In this document: piece after piece, positions 8,774 through 17,357 of the stretch
Position numbering within the stretch: position 1 is the first letter of the stretch
Layout: each line of letters begins with the position of its first letter
Source of the DNA: BOG-908 sp963751795
GTDB taxonomy: Bacteria; Pseudomonadota; Alphaproteobacteria; Acetobacterales; Acetobacteraceae
DNA length: 64,000 bases
NCBI GenBank assembly: GCA_963751795.1
Contig: CAVVVI010000001.1
Location: forward strand, 62,001-126,000
Direction of reading: 5' to 3'
Made by a program: the position numbers and the translations under genes
Notes under the pieces: model-generated
Database searches by the model: none
What the model was told of the DNA's origin: nothing
What the model saw: the letters and a program-made list of their open reading frames with translations, nothing else

Positions 8774-9078
8774 CAATTCGCCGCCCCCTGACGCTGCTGG
8801 CGTTGCTGGCCCCCGCCTGCCTACCCGCTAGCCCGTCGCCCGCCGCCGGGCTGGCCGATCCGCCGAGCTTCGCGCTGATGACCGACACGCCCGCCTATTG
8901 CGGCCAGCTCGCCCGCCAGGTGGCCGACCGCCACAGCCCTGTGCTGGATGTGCAGCGCCTGCTGGCCGAAGGCCGCGAGCTATGCGACCGCGGCGAGGTG
9001 CGCGGCGGCATCCGCCGGCTGCGGCGCGCGCTGGTGCTGCTGCATCACGGCCACGCACGGGGCGAGCCGCCCACCTGA
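8770..9078 (+). CDS. Small exported protein coupled to the sensor kinase gene
   Basis: A 102-aa protein whose ATG overlaps the kinase stop (ATGA), implying translational coupling. The N-terminus is a signal peptide (LTLLALLAPACLP, cleavage near SPAAG). The mature part has two cysteines (YCGQL, ELCDRG) that could form a disulfide, and an Arg/His-rich helical tail. No known domain is recognised. Its position suggests a periplasmic partner of the sensor. That is inference. Confidence 0.65.
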   Translation: MTIRRPLTLLALLAPACLPASPSPAAGLADPPSFALMTDTPAYCGQLARQVADRHSPVLDVQRLLAEGRELCDRGEVRGGIRRLRRALVLLHHGHARGEPPT

Positions 9079-9079
9079 G

Positions 9080-9112
9080 GCGGACGGCCCGGCCTCCCGC
9101 TCCGGCGTCCGC
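9080..9112. terminator. Stem-loop between convergent genes
   Basis: GCGGACG (9080-9086) pairs with CGTCCGC (9106-9112), with a further CCGG/CCGG pairing inside. It lies in the 40-bp gap between the convergent small exported protein gene and the acyl-CoA dehydrogenase. It has no strong U-tract on either side, so it is a plausible but weak bidirectional terminator. Confidence 0.4.
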
Positions 9113-9118
9113 GCGCGC

Positions 9119-10331
9119 CTACTCCGCCGCTGCCCGCTGCTCGATCGCGGCCGGCGCCACCGCCGCATCCGCCTGGAACGCCTGCAGGCCCGTCTGCCAG
9201 CGGCCCAGGATCAGCGCGTGGATGTCGTGCGTGCCCTCGTAGGTGTTCACCGCCTCGAGGTTCATCACGTGGCGGATCACGTGATACTCGTCGGAGATGC
9301 CGTTGCCGCCATGCATGTCGCGCGACACGCGGGCGATCGCCAGCGCCTTGCCGCAGTTGTTGCGCTTCATCAGGCTGACCATCTCGGGCACCGAGCGGTG
9401 CTCGTCCATCAGCCGGCCCAGCCGCAGCGATCCCTGCAGCCCGAGCGCGATCTCGGTCTGCATGTCGGCCAGCTTGAGCTGGATGATCTGGTTGGCGGCC
9501 AGCGGACGGCCGAACTGCTTGCGGTCCAGCGTGTATTGCCGCGCGGCCTGCCAGCAGAACTCGGCCGCACCCATCGCACCCCAGGAGATGCCGTAGCGCG
9601 CCTTGTTGAGGCAGCTGAACGGGCCCTTCAGGCCGCGCACGCCGGGCAGCATGTTGCCTTCCGGCACGAACACGTTGTCCATCATGATCGAGCCGGTGGC
9701 CGAGGCGCGCAGCGAGAACTTGCCCTCGATCTTGGGCAACTCCAGGCCCGCCATGCCGCGCTCCAGGATGAAGCCGCGGATCACGCCGTCATCGGTCTTG
9801 GCCCACACCACCGCCACATCGGCGATCGGCGCGTTGGTGATCCACATCTTCGCACCGCGACAGGCGGTAGCCGCCAGGCGCGGTGCGGGCGCGGGTGATC
9901 ATGCTGCCCGGGTCGCTGCCATGGTCGGGCTCCGTCAGCCCGAAGCAGCCCACCATCTCGCCGCTGGCCAGAGCCGGCAGATACTTCTCGCGCTGCGCCT
10001 CGGTGCCGAACGCATGGATCGGGTGCATCACCAGGCTGGACTGCACGCTCATCGCCGAGCGGTACGCGCTGTCCACGCGCTCCACCTCGCGGGCGATCAG
10101 CCCGTAGCTGACATGGTTCACGCCGGCGCAGCCATAGCCCTCGATGGTGGGGCCGAGCAGGCCGAGCGCGCCCATCTCGGTGAAGATCTCGCGGTGGAAC
10201 ACCTCGTGCCGGTTGGCCTGCACGATGCGCGGCATCAGGCTGCCCTGGCAGTAATCATGCGCCGCGTCGCGCACGGCGATCTCCTCGGCGGTCAGCTGAC
10301 CTTCCAGGTCCAGTGCGTCTTGCCACTGCAT
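9119..10331 (-). pseudogene. gcdH: Acyl-CoA dehydrogenase, glutaryl-CoA dehydrogenase type, frameshifted
   Basis: Two overlapping frames together make one acyl-CoA dehydrogenase of about 404 aa. The N-terminal half starts at ATG 10331 (MQWQDALDLEGQL) and contains GCFGLTEPDHGSDPGSM. The C-terminal half resumes at KMWITNAPIADV and holds the catalytic-glutamate motif NTYEGTHDIH. This matches GcdH, which oxidises and decarboxylates glutaryl-CoA to crotonyl-CoA in lysine/tryptophan degradation. The frames join if one C is removed near 9856 (minus strand TCG-C-GGT-GCG-AAG). The length is 3n+1. Either a recent mutation or a consensus error; everything else looks intact. A palindromic repeat lies about 50 bp upstream of the start. 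Confidence 0.85.
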
Positions 10332-10382
10332 GCGGGCGCTCCTTGTTGCGGTCGATATCGACTTCGGGCTTGGGTTAGGCAA

Positions 10383-10424
10383 GGCAAGCGCTTCTTTTTT
10401 GAAAAAAAGAAGCAAAAAACTTTT
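10383..10424 (-). repeat. Palindromic A/T repeat, copy 3
   Basis: Full-length copy upstream of the acyl-CoA dehydrogenase gene, read in the direction of that gene. It forms an inverted pair with the copy at 10469 around a 44-bp spacer. Confidence 0.85.
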
Positions 10425-10468
10425 GTCTCCGCTGTCGCGCGGTGCCGGATAGAACCGCGACAGCCGGA

Positions 10469-10505
10469 CAAGAGTTTTTTGCTTCTTTTTTGCAAAAAAG
10501 AAGCC
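10469..10505 (+). repeat. Palindromic A/T repeat, copy 4
   Basis: Copy ending 4 bp from the pssA stop codon. CGCGACAGC lies just before it, as with several other copies. Confidence 0.85.
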
Positions 10506-10509
10506 TTCC

Positions 10510-11322
10510 CTACTCTTCCGCCTCCGCCCGCAACCGCCGAAAACTCCGCACGCTGAACGGCAGCATCAGCACATACCCCAATCCGGCGGCCGCCAGACCC
10601 AGCCAAGGATCGGCCACCAGCAGCGCGGCGAACACGCCGGTGCCCAGCAGCAGCGGCAGCACGTATTCCGCCGGCACCTTGAAGTTCTTGAAGCTCCAGA
10701 CGGGCAGGGAGGACACCAGCAGCACCGAGGTGCCCACCAGCATGGCGGCGACCAGGCCCGCGTACTGCGCCGCGTCGGCCAGGCGCACCCAGCCCTGCTC
10801 CTCGGCTTCCAGCCACAGGAACAGCGGCAGCAGCACCACGCCGGCGCCGGCGGGCGCGGGCACACCGGTGAAGAAGCTTTGCGCGTAGGCCGGCTTGGGG
10901 CTGCCATCCAGCGCCGCGTTGAAGCGGGCCAGGCGCAGTGCCATGCACACGGCGAACAGCAGGCAGGGCATGAAGGCGAACCGGCTGGAGCCGTGCAGCG
11001 CCCAGATATAGAGGATCAGCGGCGGCGCCACACCGAAGCTGCAGAAATCCGACAGGCTGTCGAACTCCGCGCCGAAGCGGGAGGTGGCCTTGAGCAGGCG
11101 CGCCAGCCTTCCGTCCAGCCCGTCGATGATGGCGGCTACCACCACGGCCAGGGCAGCGGCCTGCCAGCGTGCGTCCAGCGCGTAGCGTATGCTGGTCAGC
11201 CCGGCGCACAGGCCGAGCATGGTCAGCAGATTGGGCATCATCCGGTTGAACGACGGGCCCTTGTAGCGCGGGCGCCGGCGCAGGCGGCGGCGGCCCCGCA
11301 GCGGGCGCGGCGCCTGGTCCAT
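10510..11322 (-). CDS. pssA: CDP-diacylglycerol--serine O-phosphatidyltransferase
   Basis: A 270-aa multi-spanning inner-membrane enzyme that makes phosphatidylserine from CDP-diacylglycerol and serine. The CDP-alcohol phosphotransferase signature (DG-x2-AR-x8-G-x3-D-x3-D) is visible at about 67-92 (IIDGLDGRLAR, then FGAEFDSLSDF). It follows psd with a one-base gap, so PS is made and decarboxylated by products of the same transcript. A palindromic repeat abuts its stop codon. Confidence 0.92.
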   Translation of the reverse strand: MDQAPRPLRGRRRLRRRPRYKGPSFNRMMPNLLTMLGLCAGLTSIRYALDARWQAAALAVVVAAIIDGLDGRLARLLKATSRFGAEFDSLSDFCSFGVAPPLILYIWALHGSSRFAFMPCLLFAVCMALRLARFNAALDGSPKPAYAQSFFTGVPAPAGAGVVLLPLFLWLEAEEQGWVRLADAAQYAGLVAAMLVGTSVLLVSSLPVWSFKNFKVPAEYVLPLLLGTGVFAALLVADPWLGLAAAGLGYVLMLPFSVRSFRRLRAEAEE

Positions 11323-11323
11323 C

Positions 11324-11992
11324 TCAGCCCAGCTGGGCGAGCACGGTCTCGCCTCCCACCATCGTCTGCCCCACCGTCACCAGCGGCTCGACGCCCACTG
11401 GCAGATACACGTCCGTGCGGCTGCCGAACCGGATGATGCCGAAGCGGTCGCCGGCGCGCAGCGTGTCGCCGGCCCGCGCGTCGCACAGGATGCGCCGCGC
11501 GATCAGCCCGGCAATCTGCACCACGGCGAGGTCCCGCCCGTCGGGCAGGGCGATGGCCAGCGCGTTGCGCTCGTTCTCGTCGCTGGCCTTGTCCACGCTG
11601 GCGTTCAGGAAGCGCCCGGCATGGTAGGCGATGCGCGTCACCACGCCATCGGCCGGCACCCGGTTCACGTGCACGTTGAGCACGGAGAGGAAGGTCGCCA
11701 CCCGCCAGCGCGGCGCCAGGCCCAAAGCCAGCGCCTCGGGCGGCGTTGCGAGCTGGACGGAGACCACGCGGCCATCGGCGGCGGCCAGCACCACGCCGGC
11801 CCGCGGCGGCGGCACGCGCTGCGGATCGCGGAAGAAATACAGGCAGAACAGCGTGAAGATCAGCCCGAGCCAGAACACGCCGTAGCCGACGAACAGCCCG
11901 ACGACGGCCACGGCAGCGCCGGCCGCGATGAAAGGTTGCCCGGCCCGGTGCGGCGGCGCCAGCACCAGCCGCATCGTCTCGAGAAGGGCCAT
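11324..11992 (-). CDS. psd: Phosphatidylserine decarboxylase proenzyme, short form
   Basis: A 222-aa proenzyme that decarboxylates phosphatidylserine to phosphatidylethanolamine at the inner membrane. It has an N-terminal membrane anchor about 22-54, FFRDPQR, and NVHVNRVPADG with the conserved histidine. Self-cleavage should occur between G190 and S191 in RFGSR, leaving the pyruvoyl group. Its length fits the short alphaproteobacterial type. It is the first gene of a psd-pssA operon. Confidence 0.92.
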   Translation of the reverse strand: MALLETMRLVLAPPHRAGQPFIAAGAAVAVVGLFVGYGVFWLGLIFTLFCLYFFRDPQRVPPPRAGVVLAAADGRVVSVQLATPPEALALGLAPRWRVATFLSVLNVHVNRVPADGVVTRIAYHAGRFLNASVDKASDENERNALAIALPDGRDLAVVQIAGLIARRILCDARAGDTLRAGDRFGIIRFGSRTDVYLPVGVEPLVTVGQTMVGGETVLAQLG

Positions 11993-12023
11993 TCTTAGGT
12001 GATGATGGCTCGCAGCCGCAGGG

Positions 12024-12788
12024 TCAAGGCCGCGCCCGGGCCCCGGGCCGCCAGGCCGGGCCGCGCAGGCCGAGCCGCCCCACCAGCCCCCACGCCAGCA
12101 GCGGCGCCAGGCAGGCGGCATCGACGGCCAGGATGCGCCCGCGATCCGAGGCCACCATCGCGGCAGCGGCCACGGCCACCACGGCGCCGGCCAGCGCGCC
12201 CGCGGCCTCCGTGCAGCCCAGCAGCGCCAAGGCGGCCGCCGCCGGCACCAGGGCCGCACGCGCCCAGTGCGCGGCGGCACCCGACAGCAGCAGCCCGGCC
12301 GCCAACGCCAGCGCCGCCGCCGCGCCACCCCACCCGGCATCGCCGCGCGCCAGCAGCCGCGCCAGCGGGAGCGCCGCCGCCAGGCCGAGCGCCACCGGCA
12401 CGCATCCCAGCACGCCCTCCACGCCGGCCGGCGCGCCGCGCAGCCACCACGCCGCCAATGCCGCGGCCACGGGGGCCACGAGCCACGCCGCGCGCGGGCG
12501 CAGGCTTGCCAGCAGCCACGCTTCGGCCAGCACCACCAGCGCCAGCCCCGGCAGCCGCGCGACGGGCGGCAGGGGCCAAGCGTCCAGGGGCGCACCCAGC
12601 GTCAGCCACCCCGCCAGCACCGCCACGCCGGCACTCACCGCGGCCATGCGCGGCCCGCGTGCCAATCCCGCCAGCCTTGCCGCGCTTGCCACCGCCAGCG
12701 CCACCAGCGCGGGCCGCCACAGCGGATGGGCCAGCACGTGCAGCCCGTACTGGGCCAGATGATAGGCATGGGCGAGCAGCGCGTGCAT
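12024..12788 (-). CDS. Ala/Leu-rich integral membrane protein of unknown function
   Basis: A 254-aa protein made almost entirely of hydrophobic Ala/Leu/Val segments, probably seven or eight membrane spans, with short Arg-containing loops. No functional motif is visible. It ends 31 bp before psd, in the same direction, so it may be part of the phospholipid operon. A long opposite-strand frame here is very Pro/Arg-rich and looks like an artefact; the membrane-protein frame is the credible one. Confidence 0.55.
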   Translation of the reverse strand: MHALLAHAYHLAQYGLHVLAHPLWRPALVALAVASAARLAGLARGPRMAAVSAGVAVLAGWLTLGAPLDAWPLPPVARLPGLALVVLAEAWLLASLRPRAAWLVAPVAAALAAWWLRGAPAGVEGVLGCVPVALGLAAALPLARLLARGDAGWGGAAAALALAAGLLLSGAAAHWARAALVPAAAALALLGCTEAAGALAGAVVAVAAAAMVASDRGRILAVDAACLAPLLAWGLVGRLGLRGPAWRPGARARP

Positions 12789-12930
12789 CGCCGCCTCATC
12801 GTTGCCCGCACCAGGCGCGTCAACTCCGCCCGGGCACGTCCGAACCCGCCCATCGCCGCTTCCGTCGACCGCCCGCCTTGGCTATCCTGCCGCCGTGCCG
12901 TCCCCCTCCGCAGCGCGTTCCCCCCAACCA

Positions 12931-14307
12931 ATGACCGAGGGCAGCGTCGCCGGCCATCTGGTGCGCCTGACGGTCCCCATGGCCTGGGGCATCTTCGCGC
13001 TGCTCGGCTACCGGCTGGCGGAAGCCTGGTTCGTGGGCCAGCTCGGCGCGCGCGCCCTGGCGGCCATCAGCTTCGCCTTTCCCATCACCATGACGGTGCT
13101 CAGCATCTCGATCGGCCTGGGTGCGGGCACCTCCTCGGTGATCGCCCGGGCGCTGGGCGCGCGTGAGGAAGGCGTGCCGCGGCTGGTCGCCGACGCGCTG
13201 ATCCTGACCGCGCTCGTAGGCGCCGTCTGCGCGGTCGCCGGCATGCTGGCCGTGGGCTGGCTGGCGCGGCTGGAGGGCGCGGGCCCGGACGTGGTGCCGG
13301 CCATCGCCAGCTATCTGCGCGTGTGGTTTCCCAGCGCGGTGCTGGTCCTGGTCTCCTCGGTGGGGCTGTCGGCGGCGCGCGCGGCGGGCGACGCGGCGTT
13401 CCAGGGCTCGGCCATGGTGGCCTCCTCGCTGCTCAATTTGGCCGTGGCCCCGCTGGCCATCCTGGGCGGGTTCGGCGTGCCGGGGCTGGGGCTGATCGGC
13501 GCGCCGATCTCAAGCTTGATCGCGTGGGCGCCGCTGCTGGCCGCCACCATCTGGCGCCTGCGCCGGCTGCATCTGCTGTCGTTCGAGCGGCTGAGCGTGG
13601 CGGCGTTCCTCGCCTCCTCGGGCCGCATCCTGCGCGTCGGGGCCCCGGCCGCGGCCACGAACGCCGTCATCCCGGTGGCCAGCGGCGTCGTCACCGCGCT
13701 GCTGGCGCCGTTCGGCGACAAGGTGGTGGCCGGCTTCGGCCTTGGCGGCCGGGTGGAATCGGTGGCCATGGTGCTGTTTTTCGCGCTGTCGGCGGTGATG
13801 AACCCGTTCGCCGGGCAGAATGCCGGCGCCGGCCGCATCGGCCGGGTGCGCGAGGCGCTGCGCGACACCGCCTGGTTCTGCGCGGCCCTGGGCGCGCTGC
13901 TCGCCCTCGTGCTGTACGCCGCCCGCTTTTGGATCGCCACGCGCTTCACGCAGGATCACGCGGTGCTGCTGGCGATGACGGCCTATCTGGCCATCGTGCC
14001 GCTCAGCTACGGCCCGGCCGGTATGATCGCCATTGCCAACGCCGCCTTCAACGGCATGAACCGGCCGCTCGCCGCCGTCGCCGTCTCGGTGGCGCGCATG
14101 CTGGCCGTCAACGTGCCGGCCGCCTGGCTCGGCCGCGCGCTGCTCGGGGCCGATGGCGTGTTCCTGGGCATCTGCATCTCCAACCTGCTGGTCGGCGTGG
14201 CCAGCACCGCCTGGGTGTATGCCGTCACCGGCCGCGGCCGCCCGCCTGCGGCCGAAACCCTGCGCGACGCGCTGGCCAAGGAACCCGGCACGGTGGCAGC
14301 CAAGTAG
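12931..14307 (+). CDS. MATE-family efflux transporter
   Basis: A 458-aa membrane protein with about twelve hydrophobic segments and the two-fold MATE layout (TEGSVAGHLVRLTVPM at the start; FGLGGRVESVAMVLFFAL and NPFAGQNAGAGR in the second half). Such proteins export cationic drugs or metabolites using a Na+ or H+ gradient. The ATG at 12931 is chosen to match the family N-terminus; an upstream GTG at 12895 is possible. It is divergent from the membrane protein at 12024. The substrate is unknown. Confidence 0.85.
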   Translation: MTEGSVAGHLVRLTVPMAWGIFALLGYRLAEAWFVGQLGARALAAISFAFPITMTVLSISIGLGAGTSSVIARALGAREEGVPRLVADALILTALVGAVCAVAGMLAVGWLARLEGAGPDVVPAIASYLRVWFPSAVLVLVSSVGLSAARAAGDAAFQGSAMVASSLLNLAVAPLAILGGFGVPGLGLIGAPISSLIAWAPLLAATIWRLRRLHLLSFERLSVAAFLASSGRILRVGAPAAATNAVIPVASGVVTALLAPFGDKVVAGFGLGGRVESVAMVLFFALSAVMNPFAGQNAGAGRIGRVREALRDTAWFCAALGALLALVLYAARFWIATRFTQDHAVLLAMTAYLAIVPLSYGPAGMIAIANAAFNGMNRPLAAVAVSVARMLAVNVPAAWLGRALLGADGVFLGICISNLLVGVASTAWVYAVTGRGRPPAAETLRDALAKEPGTVAAK

Positions 14308-14318
14308 CCGCCAGCGGC

Positions 14319-14636
14319 CTACTCGCCCACGCCGCGCTGGCGCGGCCCGGCCTTGCCCCGCATGCGCAGGCTCGCATCGTTGCGCGCCGGCAGGCTGGCC
14401 GGATCGGCCAGGATCGCCTCGGCCACATCCACCGCGCGCTGCAGCTGTTCGGTGCTGGCGTGGGTCGTCGCCGGCCGCCGGATCACCTCGAACCACGGCC
14501 GGCCCATCGCGCCATCCAGGCACACCCGCATGAAGCAGTGGTCCAGCCGGATCGGCCAGCCTTGTGCCGCGGCCATCCCCGGCAGTTGCCGGCGCGTCAG
14601 CTCGAGCCATCTGGCCAGCAGTGCAGCCCGATCCAT
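14319..14636 (-). CDS. Conserved hypothetical protein (105 aa)
   Basis: A small soluble protein starting MDRAALLARWLELT at 14636. It has the segment GWPIRLDHCFMRVCLDGAMGRPW, then a helical region ending in basic residues. It resembles short alphaproteobacterial proteins sometimes labelled acetyltransferase-like, but no GNAT motif is present, so no function is assigned. Its 5' end overlaps the divergent RNA-ligase-like gene by about 16 bp if that gene starts at its GTG. Confidence 0.55.
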   Translation of the reverse strand: MDRAALLARWLELTRRQLPGMAAAQGWPIRLDHCFMRVCLDGAMGRPWFEVIRRPATTHASTEQLQRAVDVAEAILADPASLPARNDASLRMRGKAGPRQRGVGE

Positions 14637-15148
14637 CTCCCGAGCCCCTGATCCTGACACTCACGCTCGACGCCGCCGCCCAGCAATGGTTCGACGCGCT
14701 GCGCCGCACCTACTTCCCCGCCGGCCGCACGCAGGTGGGCGCGCATGTGACGATGTTCCACGCGCTGCCCGGCGCCCGCATGCGCGCGGTGCTGCGCGAG
14801 ACCGCGGCCGCCTGCCGGGCCACGCTGCCGCTGCCGGTGGGCATCAGCGCGCTGCGTTTCCTGGGCACCGGCGTGGCCTTCGCGCTGCACGCCCCGCAGG
14901 CCGAAGCCCTGCGCGCCGGCATCGCCGCGGCTTTCACCCGCGACCTGACCCGCCAGGATGCCCAATCCTGGCGGCCGCACGTGACCATCCAGAACAAGGT
15001 GGCCGCCGAGGAAGCGCGCCGCACCCAGGCCATCCTGCAGGATCTGGACTGGCCCGAGGCGGTGACGGCGACAGGCATCGCCATCTGGCGCTACAAAGGC
15101 GGCCCATGGGAACACGCGGGCGCCTTCCGGTTCGATCCAAACGAATGA
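14621..15148 (+). CDS. 2'-5' RNA ligase / cyclic phosphodiesterase superfamily protein
   Basis: A protein of about 175 aa with the two catalytic His-x-Thr/Ser-x motifs of the 2H phosphoesterase superfamily: HVTM in the first half and HVTI (RPHVTIQNK) in the second. Members act on 2',3'-cyclic phosphates or 2'-5' linkages. No ATG lies near the conserved start (LILTLTLD), so a GTG at 14621 is proposed. It precedes the FAD protein by 7 bp. A second 2H protein is encoded at 43050. Confidence 0.75.
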   Translation: MQPDPSPEPLILTLTLDAAAQQWFDALRRTYFPAGRTQVGAHVTMFHALPGARMRAVLRETAAACRATLPLPVGISALRFLGTGVAFALHAPQAEALRAGIAAAFTRDLTRQDAQSWRPHVTIQNKVAAEEARRTQAILQDLDWPEAVTATGIAIWRYKGGPWEHAGAFRFDPNE

Positions 15149-15155
15149 GCCGCCA

Positions 15156-16529
15156 ATGCACATAGCCATCATCGGCGGCGGCTTTGCCGGAGCCGCCTGC
15201 GCACTGCATCTGATGCGCGACCACCCTGGCCTGTCCTGCACGCTCAGCATCGTCGAACCGCGGGCCACGCTGGGCGCCGGCCTCGCTTACTCCAGCCCGG
15301 CGCCGGAACACCGCACCAACGTGGCCGCCGCCCGCATGTCCGTGCTCCCCGAAGCGCCGCTGCACTTCCACGAGTGGCTGCTGGCGCAGGACCAGCCGGT
15401 GCGCGACCCCGCCAGCGCCATGCCGGATGGCCGCCTGTATCCGGCCCGCGCCGTGTATGGCCGTTACGTCGCCGCCCAGCTCGCCGCGCAATCGAAAGCC
15501 GCCCCCGGCGTGGCGCTCGCCCATCTGCGCGCGGTGGCCGAACGGGTGGAGCCGGAAGGCGGCCGCCTCCGCCTGACGCTGCACGGTGCCGCGCCGCTGC
15601 TGGCCGACGCCGTGGTGCTGGCCGTCAGCCACACCGCGCCCGACCTGCCCGCCGCCCTGCGCGGCTGCCGCGCCGTGCTGCCCGACCCGTGGGATCTCGC
15701 GGCCCTGGACGGCGTGGCGCCACAAGCCCGCGTGCTGGTGGTGGGCACCGGGCTGACCGCCTGCGACGTAGTGGCCCGGCTGCGCGCGCGCGGCCATGCC
15801 GGCCCGATCACCATGGTCTCCCGCCACGGCCTGCTGCCGCGCCCGCGCACCACGCTGCCGGTGCAGGCGGAAGGCGATTTCTTCACGGCGCCCGAGATTA
15901 CCGCCCTGGGCCTGCTGCGGCGGGTGCGCCGCGCCATGGCGGCGACCACGGCCGCCGGCCGGCCCTGGGAATGCGTGATCGACGCGCTGCGCGAGCAGGC
16001 CCCCACCACTTGGGGCGCGCTGGACTGGGCGCAGCGCCGCACCCTGCTGCGCCACCTGCGCACGATGTGGGACGTGCACCGTTTCCAATGCGCGCCGCAG
16101 GTGGATGCCGTGCTGACCCGGGCGCAAGCCGAAGGCGCCGTGCAGGTGCGCGCCGCACGGCTGCTCTCTGCCACCGACGGGGCGGGCGGGGTGGCGGTGC
16201 AGCTGCGCCCGCGCGGCGAGACGGAGGCCACGCTGCTGGAGGCCGATGTGGTGGTGAACTGCACCGGCCCGGGCCACCGCAGCGTGGTGGCGGCCCATCC
16301 GGTGCTGCGCGGCCTGGCCGAAGCCGGCACGCTGCAGCAGGATCCGGCCGCACTCGGCATATGGGTGGATGCCGACAGCCGCGTGCTGCGCGCCGACGGC
16401 ACTGCCTGGCCCAATCTGTTCGTCGCCGGCCCGCTGGCCCGCGGCACGTTCGGCGAGCTGATGGGCCTGCCGCAGGTCAATTTGCAGCCGCGCGCCGTCG
16501 CCGCCCGGCTGGCGGCGCTGGCCGCGTGA
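15156..16529 (+). CDS. FAD/NAD(P)-binding oxidoreductase-like protein
   Basis: A 457-aa flavoprotein. An FAD-binding Rossmann motif is at the N-terminus (IIGGGFAGAAC) and a second nucleotide motif at about 190-200 (VLVVGTGLTACD). It matches the NAD_binding_9 type of proteins, whose substrates are mostly unknown. It heads the tight run with aroE, coaE and dnaQ; its stop overlaps the aroE GTG (GTGA), which implies translational coupling. No signal peptide is visible, so it should be cytoplasmic. Confidence 0.8.
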   Translation: MHIAIIGGGFAGAACALHLMRDHPGLSCTLSIVEPRATLGAGLAYSSPAPEHRTNVAAARMSVLPEAPLHFHEWLLAQDQPVRDPASAMPDGRLYPARAVYGRYVAAQLAAQSKAAPGVALAHLRAVAERVEPEGGRLRLTLHGAAPLLADAVVLAVSHTAPDLPAALRGCRAVLPDPWDLAALDGVAPQARVLVVGTGLTACDVVARLRARGHAGPITMVSRHGLLPRPRTTLPVQAEGDFFTAPEITALGLLRRVRRAMAATTAAGRPWECVIDALREQAPTTWGALDWAQRRTLLRHLRTMWDVHRFQCAPQVDAVLTRAQAEGAVQVRAARLLSATDGAGGVAVQLRPRGETEATLLEADVVVNCTGPGHRSVVAAHPVLRGLAEAGTLQQDPAALGIWVDADSRVLRADGTAWPNLFVAGPLARGTFGELMGLPQVNLQPRAVAARLAALAA

Positions 16530-17357
16530 TCACCGGCCGCACCCGCCTGGCCGGCGTGATCGGCTGGCCGGTGGCGCATTCCCGCTCGCCGCTGCTGCAC
16601 AATCACTGGCTGGCGCGGCACGGCATCGACGGCGCCTATCTGCCGCTACCGGTGCGGCCCGAGCGATTTCGCCGCGGCCGTCGCCGGCCTGCGCGCCGCC
16701 GGGTTTGCCGGCGCCAACGTCACCCTGCCGCACAAGCAGGCCGCGCTGGCGTTGTGCGACAGCATCGACGGCGCCGCCCACCAAGCCGGCGCGGTCAATA
16801 CGCTGGTGTTCGGCGCCGATGGCACCCACGGCAGCAACACCGATGGCGCGGGCTTCCTGGCCAATTTGGCCGCCCATGGCGTGCCGGCGGCCGGCCCAGT
16901 GCTGCTGCTGGGTGCCGGCGGCGCGGCCCGCGCCATCGCCGCGGCCCTGCTGGCGGCCGGTGCTGCCGTCAGCATCGCCAACCGCTCGCCGGAGCGCGCC
17001 GCCGCCCTGCAGCGCGCGCTGCCCGGTTTGCACGCTGTGGATTGGGCGCGGCGCGAGGCGGCCCTGGCCGATCATGCGCTGCTGGTGAACACCACCTCGC
17101 TCGGCATGGCGGGCCAGCCCGCGTTGGAGATGGATCTGGCCGCAGCCCCCGCCGGCCTGGCGGTGGCCGACATCGTCTATGCCCCGCTGCGCACGAAGCT
17201 GCTGGCCCAGGCGAGCGCCCTCGGCCTGCGCACGGTGCCCGGGCTGGGCATGCTGCTGCACCAGGCGGTGCCCGGCTTCGCCGCCTGGTTCGGCGTCACC
17301 CCGATCGTGGACCAGGCGGCGCACGACCTGTTGGCGGCCGATCTGGCACGCCCATGA
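16526..17357 (+). pseudogene. aroE: Shikimate dehydrogenase, frameshifted near the N-terminus
   Basis: AroE reduces 3-dehydroshikimate to shikimate with NADPH. The GTG start at 16526 gives RTRLAGVIGWPVAHSRSP (shikimate-binding S-x-S). The frame then fails after VRPE and resumes one base later as DFAAAVAGLRAAGF and NVTLPHK. The rest is intact, including NTDGAG, the NADP motif GAGGAARA and NTTSLGM. Removing one C at about 16664 (GAG-C-GAT) restores about 276 codons; the length is 3n+1. Because aromatic synthesis normally depends on AroE, a sequence error is more likely than true loss. Its end overlaps coaE. Confidence 0.88.

Noticed and set aside
11999..12934. 311-codon Pro/Ala/Arg-rich plus-strand frame
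   Set aside because: It mirrors a hydrophobic membrane protein on the minus strand and has no motif; the composition is that of an antisense shadow.
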